Both the position numbers and the translations under genes were made by a program. From positions 434,001 to 498,000 of the forward strand of contig BCIK01000013.1 in NCBI GenBank assembly GCA_039545295.1: DNA of 64,000 nt, given 5' to 3'. The notes below the pieces were generated by a model. That model saw only the letters and a list, made by a program, of their open reading frames with translations. It was not told where the DNA came from and searched no databases. This document shows positions 1 through 11,797 of the stretch, piece after piece. Numbering within the stretch: position 1 is the stretch's first letter; each line of letters starts with the position of its first letter. This DNA comes from Udeniomyces pyricola. Its lineage: Eukaryota; Basidiomycota; Tremellomycetes; Cystofilobasidiales; Mrakiaceae.

Positions 1-853
1 CTCGGGACCAGGAACTAAAACAAGCCAAAGAGTCGACAGATCAAAAGAAACAAACAACGAAGAGAGGGTGTCAGACCCATGTTTGAGAGTAGAAGCAAAA
101 AACAAAATGACAAAGAGAGAGGAGACGTACTGTTGGAGTGGAGGTCGAGCTCGGCAGGGGTCGGGAACGAAGGTCGCTTGTTGTAGAGCCAGTTTCCGAG
201 CCAGAGAAGACCAAAGATGGGAAGGTTCAGGTAGGCGATGATGAAGTCAGAGATAGACCAGTTGCCCTTGATGAAGACGGTGTAGCTGAACAAGAGAAGA
301 GGAAGCAAAATCATGAGCGTAAGTAAGAAGTCGATAGACACTCAGCCTGTAGTGATACATCAAAGGGGTGGAAGAAGTACCCACCCGTTGAAGATGATGA
401 CGACAGCCGACCAGAACATGGCCCAGTAGGCTGGCCACGGTTGCCAGCTGATGTAAAGGTAAGGAGAAGCCGAGCGATCCTTGCCTTGGACTTCCATGGC
501 TTGACGCCATCGAAGGAACGTCCAGCAGATCATGAACCAGCAGATGAACGTCGCGATCGAAGTCAAGTTCGAAAGCCTGTTGGGGGACGGTTAACGAAGG
601 AGAGAAGAATCCTATTAGCATCGAAAAACATGTTCAGACAGGTGAGAGGGCCTTGGAAATCGAGACTCACCAGTTGAGGACAGTCGAAGCACCATCAGAG
701 AGGGCCATGTAAGAAAGGGGAGCGAAGGCAGCGCTGACGCAAAGGGCGTAGACCGGAAGTCCGTTCTTGGTCGTGCGAGCGAAGATAGCGGGAGCTCGAC
801 CACGGATGGCAAGACCGTACAACATCCTTGAGGATCCGTAGCTGAAGATAGGG

Positions 854-906
<53 letters not shown>

Positions 907-2912
907 CATGGCCGATGTTAGGATATTTTTCTACTTCTTGGTGAACGAATTAAGAATAGGGCGGTGATCCTAATGCTATTCAAACACTCACACATTGGAG
1001 TTGGCAGCCGACCAAGCGGACGTAAGCTGGAAGATAACCGTGGAAACGAAAAAAAGAGAAAGTCAGGATTTATCCAACAAAAAGCGCAAAAGAGACAGAT
1101 GGGGTCGTAGACTGAAGGCAGAATAGTAGACGTACGACACCGGCGTTGATGACGGATGGCAGAACCTTGATTCCAGCCCTCTTGAAAGCAATGACGAAAG
1201 GCGAAGAAGCCGCCGTGCTAAGATGCCAAACCAGAACGACAGTCTAGTCAGAAAACGCAAATCCAAGCGGGAAAAGCAAGAACAAAGATGAACTGACCCA
1301 GTGGAGTGGAGCAACGAGGAATCCGTCGAGGGCACCAACATCCCGACGATGAGGATTCCGCAGATGTAAAAGAACGCGATACTGTTTGGGACGAGAGATA
1401 ACGTCGATATTAGAACGCGCATCGCAAACAAGCCATGATTGCGAAGACAGAACGAACCGGTAGATGACTCGTCGAACGGCCCTGGCCATGTTGAATCGCG
1501 GGTTCTGCAGCTCTGATTGCAGGAATAGAGAAGAAGAACGTCAGTGCTGGCATCTTGTCAAGCAGAAGGAAAAGGGATAGATGTAGTTGTGAGTAACATA
1601 CCTCCAGCAGCGTTGGCGAGACTCTCAACACCGGAGAAAGAGTAAGCCGCCTGAAGAAGGGAAGTGAACCATCCACAGAGCTTGCCAATGTTGCCCGGAA
1701 CGAGGTAGGAAGCAAAGGCTCCCGGGTCCTGAGACGAGGCGGAGTGTCAGTCGCATGCGTGATGGCTCTATATTCGGTATATGAGATGGAAATATTGGAT
1801 CTACCTTCCAGTAGTGGAACCCGAGTCGCTCCTTAGTAGGCCCTCCACCAAGATCGACGATAAGGCCAGCCAGGATGAGGCCAACGATGAGGCAAATTTT
1901 GATCATGGCGAAGATGAACTCGCTCTCTGAGAGCCCACAAGAAAGTATCAAGTCAGGATGTCGATATTCGAAACGAACCAAACGCAGGGCGCAGCCGGGT
2001 GACGAGCTGAGACGACTGACCTCCGAACCATCGCACACCGAAGAAATTGATGGAGCAGGTCATGACGGAAAGCAACGTGATGAGGCCAGCCAACTTTGCG
2101 GTGGTCATCTCCGTCCAGTAGCCAATAATGAGGGTCGCACTAATGATTTCGGTCTGGATGATTGAGTAAGAGTCGCATCGTCAACAAGCCGGTCGATATC
2201 TCGCGGGATGGCAACGCTGCAGACGAAATACGTACAGGAAGGGATACGACAGCACTATACCATTGCATGATACCGAGTGCGAATCCTGCCCCAGGCGAGA
2301 TATATCGTTCCGCCATGTGAATATAACCTCCAGAGATGGGAGCGAAGCACATGAGCTAAGAAAACAAGGCCTACGCGTTAACTCATGTGTTACCTGCAGA
2401 TTCAGGCCAAATCGTAGCGGTCACATACCTCTCCCAAGCAATGAATCATACTCCAGACCAAAGTTCCGATCAAACCATATGCGAGCAAAGCTCCAGCCGC
2501 TGGAGATATAGAAAATGAGATCGCAACAATCAGCGCCAGGATCGGGGATGTACAAGTCGTCGAATGCCTTGACAAGCGTACTCACGCCCGGCATGCACGA
2601 TGGCCTTTCCACTTCCCAAGAAAAGACCAGTACCCAGGGTACCCGCAAGGGCTATGAGTCAGTGAATAAGAAATAAAGCAAAAACGCAGATGTTAGTCTC
2701 TGACCGGGATGATTCAAAGTATTCTGATCGGAGATGCACTCACCATACATCTGGACGTGCCGCTGCTTCATGTCCCTCTTTACGCCATCACGCAGACCAC
2801 TATGAACATCGATAGCGACATCGTCTGGGTTGGTATCGTCGTAATCGACCGCGGCCACGGTGACCTGGGCGCCCTTCTCAAAGTCCTTCTTGTCGTCGTA
2901 TTCCATGCTCAT
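1..2912 (-). CDS. amino-acid permease (APC superfamily, YAT-like), C-terminus cut off
   Basis: This is a plasma-membrane-type amino-acid permease with at least eight exons. I start it at 2912 (MSMEYDD...), because the exon 2912-2744 opens with an acidic cytosolic tail and splices in frame to 2651-2586. That junction rebuilds the hallmark first transmembrane segment (LAGTLGTGLFLGSGKAIVHAG region). Later exons supply further helices, including APISGGYIHMAERY, AMIKICLIVGLILAGLIV, VESLANAAG and GNWSISDFIIAYLNLP. The last exon in the window ends at a GTACGT donor near 133, and the following acceptor lies at about 15, so the final C-terminal codons lie left of base 1. One intron (about 848-990) contains a 49-nt poly-T tract on the coding strand. 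The neighbour ANT1 is divergent. Family membership is clear from the fold signature. The substrate is not, since fungal permeases of this class range from general to specific. Confidence 0.85.
856..904. repeat. 49-nt poly(A) (poly-T on the coding strand of the permease intron)
   Basis: An uninterrupted run of 49 A on the plus strand. On the permease strand it is 49 T followed by GCCCCTATCTTCAG and the next exon, so it occupies the polypyrimidine position of the 3' splice site. Exact length is likely to vary or be misassembled. Confidence 0.9.
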
Positions 2913-5321
2913 GGGGATTGTTGAGTTTGAGGGTATGTGTAGGTGTGGGTGTGTGGATGTGGATGTGAGGAAGGCAAAGGATGGGAGTACACCGGACAGG
3001 AGCAAGAAAGGATGCCGGTTGGTGTAGTTGATGGTGGAGATGGCAAGTACCCAGCTGGTAGAACATATATGGCTCGGGCTTATCTTCCCCTCGGAAGGCG
3101 GCCTATCTGGTCGGCAAATTGATGCTAAATCTGGACGAGTGTGGGGCATGAAGATAATCGAGATAATAGTTTGCCTCCCGATCACAGGGACGATAGTGTG
3201 AGATCAAGGGGGGTCGCCGCTCCTACTCCGCGGAAACGGGCTTGCGACCAGCAAGGGTGATAACGATAGGTGTTGTTTATAATCTAGGAATTTCTTCCAA
3301 CCAGGGATGCCAATATAGATTAGAGAATCGCTCTAATCACTAAAGTCTGTCTTGTATCTGGTATACATACATCGTCTCAAACGGTGCATCTGATGGCACA
3401 GGATGGGAATAGGGTAGAGAGAGTCAACGTGTCAACGGCGATGATAAGGCCGCCGCGGCTGCGGCCGACCGAGACGATAACCGGGAATGGCACGAAACGC
3501 CCGCGGCGTCTTATACGTCCTATCCATTCAACGTAGCGACATTTCACTTTGAACGGAAAGAAAAAGAAAAAAGCCCTTCCGTGTGTTGTTCCAGGCCATG
3601 GGAGGTAAATTTACAGGCAGATAAAGTCCTGGGATGGCGTTGAATGGCGAGCAGATGGCCGGCGTATCGTTCGAGGGCGGCACGGGCAGCTTGCTAGAAA
3701 GGCCGGAGAGGACTTGAGCTTTGAGAATTGAGCACAATCTAACTAAAGGATCGTCAGGCTGTGCCGATCTAGGCCAGCGTACTCCATTGAGGAACAGGAC
3801 TTCCTAGATCCTTAGCTTGCCGGAGAAAAGATGCTCAGATGCATCCGTCATTGACAATCGAACGTCGAGCGTTACCAGCCAGCTGCGACGAAAGCGTCAT
3901 TATTCGTGCTGAATTAGAGCGCTCCTTGTATATCAGGATCGGTTGTCGTCTGCTGATCAATGTCGTATGTCCTATCTGACAGCAGCTGGTCGCTCAGTAA
4001 TCCGATGCTATGGCAGCTGCTCCGTGATTCGATCCGGAATACCTCAAAAACGAGAAGCTTGAGTAGTCGCGCCGTCCAGCTGAGTTCGGCATCTTAACCT
4101 TGCATTCGCGCCCCGTTATGTGTTTCTGAAAGCAAGCTTGTACATGAGGCGGACAGGCGCAGGTTCCTTACACAACTGTCGATGCGCATACCGGGCGTAC
4201 GTGGTTTGAGTGAAGTGGGTATGACGAGGCATCGACGTGCGAATTCGACAGTCGACGTCGGCGAAGCACGAGCACCGCGTACACATGCAATCGCGTACAA
4301 ATACAGCTGAGAGGACGAGACCAAGGAAACAAGTGGTTTATCTACAAATCAAGGATGGCGAAGAGCGTGAGCATCAAATTCAATCCTGCAAGTGATCCAC
4401 ACGTGGTTTGAAGCTCTTCCGAAGGGAGGCACCCCAGCTAGGATACCCTTTAGGCTGCGCGACGCAAGAAATATGGAAGAAGCTTACATGCCTGGTCGTG
4501 AGTAGGGAGCTATCGCATCACCAACGCCGAATTGAGGATGACTCCCAAATCCAGACTATGGTGCAGTATGCCTATTGAAAACTCATGACGGATTGGCAGA
4601 TCGATAACAGTGGGCTTGATGATAGGGTAGTGGATGTGGGCAGCGCCGTGTTTGTGTGCTTGAACATCGAAGCTCCCCTGCGTCAGAGCCAAGCTCAAAG
4701 CAACTCGATGAACGAAGGGCCAAGATCGACGCCGCGTCATGCATATATAATGTATATACGCGGTAAGAATTGCAAGCTCCACGTCGTATAACATCATTTA
4801 TAGCTCGTAAAGCAAATTAAGTCGTCGACTCACACCTCGGGCGCAAATTCAACCGCATTGGCTGTGAGTCATATCTACATACGTATGATGATTAAGATTT
4901 ACACATGATATAAAGTCATTACGTCTCTCCTTTAATTTGCCAAAGGCTCTTCGATACTTGAACGTCGACTGGCAGTACTTTCATTCCCGGCCACGCGGAG
5001 TCCATGCATGAGATCGGCCACGAGAGCTAGACCATACCGGACGATGGTCCATCGCGTACAGCGTCCAGTGTTCAGGACGTCCATGTGAAAACTCAGCGTG
5101 CGACAGCGCGCAGCTGCATAGCGCCGCCGCCCAGCGCCCAAATCCCGAAGCCCAACCAGACCCGCCGACCGGCTTGGTCGGCCTGGCAGCCGGACGTGTC
5201 GAGGTCGGGTCGGTTATAGGTCCAAGCGGCGAACCGAACAAAGTCCATCCACCACCACTCACCACTCACGTACATCGCAACCCATCTCCTCCACCCACTC
5301 TCCAATATCACTTCCAGCAGT
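2913..5321. other. intergenic, divergent promoters of permease and ANT1
   Basis: About 2.4 kb between the two divergent starts. Short open frames exist on both strands, but none has splice-compatible neighbours, a recognisable domain or a credible start. I see no tRNA or repeat here. Confidence 0.6.
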
Positions 5322-7158
5322 ATGATTCTTTCTGATCCAGTCATCTCTTCAATTTCGGGTTCTATCGCCGGCATGGGCGCCATGGTCAGTCCCGTTGGCT
5401 TGACGGATGGTCTCGTCTTACACCCGGCTGACCGAATCGTGCACTTATGCCCCACCCTATGTTCGTGCCGTATATGAAACATAGGCCCTCACGTACCCAC
5501 TCGTCATTGCCAGTACTCGAGATGCCGTGACTGAGCGGAAGAAACTCGAAGCCGGCGAGGTTGATCGTGCTAAGGTGATCTCCCTGGCTTTCAGCCAAGT
5601 CCCAGGCCTAGCCTGATATCCGTGCTGACGACCTATTCATCGTATACTGTATGCAGACTTCCCTTCTACCCTCGGGAGGAACCATCCTTCGCATCTATCA
5701 ACACGAAGGCCTGTCAGGATTGTACGCAGGACTCTCGTCAAGTCTCGCGGGAAGTAAGTCATCTCACGCTTCGCCCCCTGATCATTTCCTGTGCTCGCCT
5801 TAGTCTCTGATCTCTTCAACCCATTTGCCATCAGTCGGAATCACCAACGCGACCTATTACTACTTCTACGAGATGTCTTCGAATTCGGCTCGATCCGCCA
5901 ATGGGGGTCAGCTCACGGTCCGGCAGTCCATGCTTGCTGGCCTTTTGGCAGGAACAGCCACTACGCTCGCAACCAACCCTCTGTGGGTCGTCCAAACGCA
6001 GCAGGCTACATGGGCTCACCGTCATCCAAACTCGCCTCCGCCATCGATCTTCCAGTCTGTTCAAGAGATTTATAAGCAGAAGGGTCTGATCGGCTTCTAT
6101 GCCGGCGTCAAGGCGGCCCTCGTGTTGGTCACAAACCCCATTCTTCAAGTAGGTTTCCCGTCTTTGACCCGGGTTGATCGTGTCATACATTTTTCTCGAC
6201 TTATCAGATGACTCAATGCTGATACCATCTTCCCTCGGTCTCTTTGCAGTATACGTGTTTCGAGCAGCTCAAGAACGTCCTCATCAAGCGTCGGCTCGCC
6301 ACAGGCAAGCGAGGTGTTGTGACTGATCTCGAGGTGTTCTTCCTTGGTGCATTGGCAAAGCTGTCAGTATTTCGTATCATCGTTTCCTCGATCAGATCTC
6401 ATAAGTTGGCTCATGATCAAGCACTTGGGCATGGAGTGCTAAGCGTTGTCGATGACTCCTAACTTATAATCGATACTTGCTTGGATCCGCCAGTTTCGCA
6501 ACGGCCCTGTCATATCCCTTGGTTTTGCTCAAGAGCCGATTGGTACGTCAAAATTGAACATTGACGGATCAGGTCCTGACTGAGTGGCTTGTCAGGCTCA
6601 AAACCAACCTTCGATGCTGTGTGTTTCCCCTTTGCAGCAATCCAACACCCACGCCTACCCAAGTCTGATCTCGGCTCTCCTTACTATCCTTCGAAAGGCG
6701 AGTGCTTTGACCCGATCTTAATCGTCTGCACTCCCGTCAACCTCTCAGGCCAAGGCTTACTAATGTCCTCCCGCATGCCCGCACTCTACAGGATGGACTC
6801 GGTGGACTGTACCTTGGGATGCAGGCCAAGCTCCTTCAATCCGTGTTGACTGCTTCGTTCTTGTTCTTGTACGTCATCGCTGGTCTTACCTCTTCCTCTT
6901 CTTTACCTTTGTGTTCTCAATAACTCGCCTTTCTATCTCTACTACCACTGACGATCCTCACTCTCTATCGCGCTCATACCTGCTCTGATTTCTTCGTTTT
7001 CGTCTCAGGGGTCAGAAGAAGGTCTCGGAGATCGTTCGCAAGGTAAGGAGAGATTTTTCGATTTGTTTCGGGCGTGTAAGCGTCTCTTATTGCTTGCCAC
7101 GACTGAACAACTTCTACTTCCTTGGATGTGCCCTTAGATCATCCTCTCTAAAGCATAA
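5322..7158 (+). CDS. ANT1: peroxisomal adenine-nucleotide transporter (mitochondrial carrier family, PMP47/ANT1 type)
   Basis: Ten exons (5322-5384, 5485-5574, 5657-5753, 5835-6148, 6250-6362, 6494-6542, 6596-6697, 6792-6868, 7009-7042, 7138-7158) total 960 nt and give a 319-aa protein, the normal size for SLC25 carriers. Three carrier repeats are visible. Each has a P-x-x-x-x-x motif after the odd helix: YPLVIAST near residue 25, NPLWVVQT near 130, and YPLVLLKSR near 235. GLSGLYAGL, GLIGFYAGV and GLGGLYLGM sit in the matrix-helix loops. The TNPLWVVQT repeat and the Gly-Ile-Thr-Asn-Ala-Thr-Tyr segment resemble the PMP34/PMP47/Ant1 branch, which exchanges cytosolic ATP for peroxisomal AMP to feed fatty-acid activation. 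The intron after 6697 must start with GC (AAAG/GCGAGT) to keep frame. A peroxisomal oxidase gene lies 20 kb away. The subfamily call is by motif resemblance, and the family call is certain. Confidence 0.9.
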
Positions 7159-7472
7159 AATCCAGTCTCGCACCAGTTTTCGGTCCCTCCGGCCCGTCTT
7201 CGGCTTCATAACATATCGTATACGAGCGCTGTATCCATTCGTTGATCCGTTGCAAGCTGGGCCTGGGATGACTTGTGGAAAATGTTCGCAAGCCAGGTGA
7301 CAGAGATTGTGCATGTAGCGAAACAATGTGATAGGGATACAACCTCGATAACGACAAGAAAGAAGATGGTGGGAGAAAAAAAAAAAAAAGAACACAGCCC
7401 GCAATCTACAACCCCACCACCTCGACATATAACATCTCCGATACCTTGATCCCTCAATCTCTCTATCACTAA
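7159..7472. other. convergent 3' intergenic region
   Basis: 314 bp between two converging stop codons, holding both 3' UTRs. It contains a short A-rich tract near 7377. No gene is seen. Confidence 0.7.
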
Positions 7473-9221
7473 TTATCGGGCAGTCGATCCGTCATAAACC
7501 TTCTGCACTCCTTCCTCGTTTTCCTCATCCTCTCCTAAACGCTTCTTGAGTTCACTCCGGTCAGCCATCTCCTCGATCCCATCCGACCTTGCCAACCGAC
7601 CGCCTCGCGAGAAAACATAATCACCTTCGCCTTCCTCCTCATCAATCGTCTTAAGCATGGAGAGCCGACTTAAACCCCCTTCAGCCCTCTCGCCCTCCTC
7701 AAGATCTAATGCATGATTGCTCTTTCGGCCATCCCCTTCCTTGACGGTGAACCCGACGATCCCACTGATGACAGCCAAAATGATCATGAACACCCACCAG
7801 AGGTTCCCACCCAGGAGCAGCTTGCTGCGCACCGGGGGAGACGACGGAGAAGTGGGGTCCGTAGGCGAACCTTGAGACAAAGCAAACTGACGAGGAAGTT
7901 TCGGATCGAAACAAAGTGTTAATCCTTGAGGTAAGTCAGGGCAAAGAGCACGATGAGGATTTGGTTGACTTACGAGGGACGAGACTAAGGCGGGACCGAT
8001 GGATCGGGCAATGGAACCAGCCATCGTGGTGATCCCGTTGAGCTTCCCGAGAGCAGATTTGCTGGGTGTGACTGAGTTCACCTGGGAAAGCACGAGAAAC
8101 CATCATGGTATCGTGGTTCAGCTCAATACTCTATGTCCAGAGCCTGAACGAATGTGGAATACAGGATCGTTCCTCACCAAAATCATTACAACTAAGAACG
8201 ACAGGCAATGATATCGATACCATCGAAACTGTTAGTACACGATTTCGTCGATTCTTCTTGACTACGTCCAAAATCCCTATTTGATTGGATCTGCCAACAT
8301 GGAACATGACTCACGCGATCCACTCGTATTGACGACGACACTTAGCCAAAGAGTGAATGCCACACCGACCCAGGTGGAGAAACTAAGGCCACCTTGGCCA
8401 TCGGGCGTGCTGTCGGTCGAAGATGTATGTCGAGCAAGCCAGTTGAGGAACGGAAGGAGGAAGAAGATGAAGACCCAGCTAAAGTTGAAAGTGTGGTACA
8501 GGCGTGCCGTGCCGAATCGAACTTGAAGCTGGTAGTGATAGAGAAAGCGTATGATGAATGTGGTCGAGTACAGTAATAAAAAGAGGATGAGTTGTCATAC
8601 CGGATCCGCCAATGATTGGGCGTCACGAGCCTATTATCGCTTAGATAGATTGATGATATAATTCTTACCGGCGGTAAGAATACGAGCTGAGCGACGAAAC
8701 TCCACACGCCCTGGATAGCGAGCGTCATGCCAGTTTGATCGGATTGGAGGCCTAAACCACCGCCGTCGATTGATGTGAAAGCCTCAAGAAGATAAATGGC
8801 GCCAAACGCACCTGACAGGAGACATGGACAAGGAGAACATCCGATGATCAGTCGTCAGATATGGAAGTTCGTTACTGAGCATCCATTGATGAACGCTGAC
8901 TCACTCGAGACCATGGCCATCAACAAACATGACGCTACAACTCTTCTGACAAGAGGAAGGTCAAGCAGTGCCCAGAATCCCCACTCAACGGGAACATCTT
9001 CTCCAAACCCGTCAGATGAGGGCCGATCCCTGTTGAGGCTTGAGATGCTAGAGGAGTTGCGTCGGTGCGATGGCACAAACGGTTGGGAAGTGGACGAAGG
9101 GGAACCCAGCAGCTCGTGGGATTCGCTCGAGCTTCTAGGCGATGAGGTCGATAGCTTGGAGTAGCTTGTAGCTGGGCGCTCGAGGGTTTCTTCGAGGAAG
9201 AAAAAAGCAAAGATCCACTGG

Positions 9222-9254
<33 letters not shown>

Positions 9255-10557
9255 AATCGCTCATTGGACCATCAATATGTATGGACAGTGCGAAAACATG
9301 CACGATCGCCAGAAGTACTCAAAGGCGGACCGGTGGACTCACTCCGCATGCCTATAATCGCAGAACGAGCAAACCAGAAAGATTCAAAACTAAGCCAATG
9401 ACGCAACATCTTGGAAAGAAGCCTAAAGAAAAGGACGAACCGTTATAGCACCCGAGATTGCGCATGGTAAGAGAAAGGGATACTCTTTGAAGAGAGCTGA
9501 CTGACCAAAGATGGAAGGGTATCGCTCCACCGGATGGGACGTGAGCCCTCCAATCGTCGAGCCCAAGATGGTTCCTAGGATCCACGTAAGACCATACAAG
9601 GGGAATGCTGAAGAGTATGAAGAGAAAACGTATACAGGTGTCAGATATGGTTACTTTAGGGTTTAAGGATCCAAGCGCATGAGGATGCCGACAGAGCCGT
9701 ACCGACGCCCTGGTTCGTGCTGTCCGTCAATTCCCCCAAGCTGGCTTTCGCTACGGCAACGTTGCCACAGAGACAGCCGGCCAGACACCTCGAGATGAGC
9801 ATCATCGTGAAGGATTTTGAAAGTCCGAACGTCGTTCCGCTGATTCCTACGCCTACTAAGCCCATTAAAATGACTGGACGCCGTCCGATCCGACTGTAGA
9901 TGTATCGAATATTCACATAGATAAATAATATTGTTTAGCATGGTTATCTGAGATGGAGAAGGCGGGTCCGAATGATGGCGACGTTTGACGTGCTGCACGT
10001 TCAATTCGAACACGCATCAAAAATTCACCCGGGTGACACTGCGATATACATATATGCACTCACTCGCTCAGAGATCCCCAGTGAAAGACCGATAAGAATT
10101 GAACAAGGGAAAAGACGCCCTCGATCAGACCCGAGTAGAAACCCACACTCTCGACCGGCACGCCTGTCTCCTCCACGATCATCTGTTCAAAAAAGCCAGC
10201 ATAGGATACAGATTGCCCGTTCAGCTCAAAATTCGGGATGGCAACGCGACAAGATGATACCGACGTACCTGATTGATGAAAGGAAAGATGAGAGTGTAAT
10301 TGCTGAGATCAAACGGAGAAGCGGGCCGGCATCAGAGTATTGCTATCAATCGAATTTCTCCGTCGCATGCATGCATGCACATGACGAGATCGATCGGTCC
10401 GCTAAGATAAAGTACTGCCCTAGCTCTTTCTCCAAACGAGCGCACGATGTAGCAGAATGAGAGCTCACATGGGCTCTGGTATACGAGATATACACAGGAG
10501 TAGAATTTGACGGAACGGCAGGGGTGTTGCCCCGGGAGGGAGGTAGGCAAGTCGCAT
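7473..10557 (-). CDS. MFS transporter, ZIFL / YCR023C-like
   Basis: Major facilitator protein with an intron in almost every loop. Exons recovered from the 5' end are 10557-10469 (TPLPFRQILLLC...RIPEP), 10302-10269 (NYTLIFPFINQ), 10182-10064 (VGFYSGLIEGVFSLVQF), 9893-9703, 9607-9441 and 9217-about 8905, then several more to the stop at 7473. The signature MFS loop reads SDRIGRRPV. It is followed by SRCLAGCLCGN and GELTDSTNQG, a combination characteristic of the zinc-induced-facilitator-like branch. FFLEETL follows helix 6. The loop between the halves is long and Ser-rich. After the last helix (WWVFMIILAVISGIVGF) there is an acidic cytosolic tail. The start at 10557 is tentative, as an upstream coding exon cannot be excluded. 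The intron ahead of 9217 carries a 32-nt poly-T tract ending in CCAG. Substrate is unknown; plant ZIFL members move phytosiderophore or K+/H+. Confidence 0.85.
9222..9253. repeat. 32-nt poly(A) (poly-T in an MFS-gene intron)
   Basis: On the transcribed sense strand this is 32 T followed directly by CCAG and the exon encoding WIFAFFFLEET. It is the entire polypyrimidine tract of that acceptor. Confidence 0.9.
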
Positions 10558-11797
10558 GGCGCTGATGGATAAATTCAAGGACCGATAATCGAGGGAGGGC
10601 TACTGCAACGGGAGGAGGAAGATCCTGGACACTGGGAGAGGGGGGGAGGAAAGGGTGCCGGTCTGTGGGAACAGCTTGTTATCAGCCGAGGATGAGGACG
10701 AAGGAAGGAGGTGGGCGAAACACAGCGTCGAGGAGGCTAGGGCGGAGGATGGAATCAGGAGGATGACAGCTTAACGAACGGGCAAGGATGGGTGGAGAGG
10801 TCAGGAAGACCAGGAGCGGGGGNGGGGCTGGGGAGGGGGGACGAGCGCATGCCTAGATTATGATGATGAAGCGAGTCATGAAAACTCCTTAGGCAGGGGG
10901 AGGGCAGATGAGGAGCGATTCGGCGACAGCCGAGATGACGGTGGCGCCCTCGATGATTTGGCCGGCACTGGCAGCCTTCGCGTTCGGCAGTTGTGTAAGT
11001 ATAGATCACAACAACAAGACCTTCTCATATATCCAGTGATGGTATGAATTTCTCTACCTGACTCACGTCAGGGGCGATATGTGATAAAAAAAAAGATGAA
11101 ATCCTAGCGAAAAGGAAACCAAACTAATCCAAGCTCCAGTGCTTCAGCTTCAAGGTCAGATCAGGGTCAGATAGGCCGGAATGGCAAAATTTTATGAATT
11201 CAATCATGACAGAAAAGACGGTATGCGACGCCTTTTTTAGTGAAACGTTCAACGTTAAGTCAACGTTCAATACGTTCAATCATGTCCAACCCAAATAGTA
11301 CATGACCCGACGGCCCGATCCGTATGTGGAAGTCATCTAATAGGAATGGAACTGCGGGACCTAAAAGAACAGAAGAAAATGGAACGTCATAGAGAACCGG
11401 ACAAACGTAACTCTTATGATCGAAGCTACGGATAGGAAGAAGGGTGGAGATGAAGATCAATCAACGCAAGAGAAAATCACAAGATGAAGCAATTAATTAA
11501 TGACAATGTAAATGGCAGGGCCGATAAAGATTGGCGGGTTGTGGATAGGGCACAGAATCATAAGCGTACAAGCGAGTCAAGCAGATCAAGGACGGATCGC
11601 CATGAGAAGTTTTCAAGGAAAATGGAAACGACGATGGAGAAGACATTGATTGAGCTCAAGATAGCCAAAGTTTGAACACCATACGAAGAGAAAAAAAAAA
11701 GAGGATATAGGTTGGACTCAGGAGGACGGCGATAACCCGGAAGAGAAAGATGAAGTGCCGCACCCCCAGTAAATTATTCGTATATACTACTTCAAGC
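10558..11797. other. intergenic between MFS and velvet genes
   Basis: 1.24 kb upstream of the MFS start and downstream of the velvet stop, both on the minus strand. G-rich near 10630-10840 with one undetermined base at 10823. No convincing coding exon. An extra 5' exon of the MFS gene could hide here. Confidence 0.5.

Noticed and set aside
10269..10332. Apparent frameshift in the MFS gene around the second transmembrane segment
   Set aside because: Moving the acceptor to CTCAG before NYTLIFPF restores frame and a typical R-I-P-E-P-I-N-Y-T junction, so no mutation is needed.
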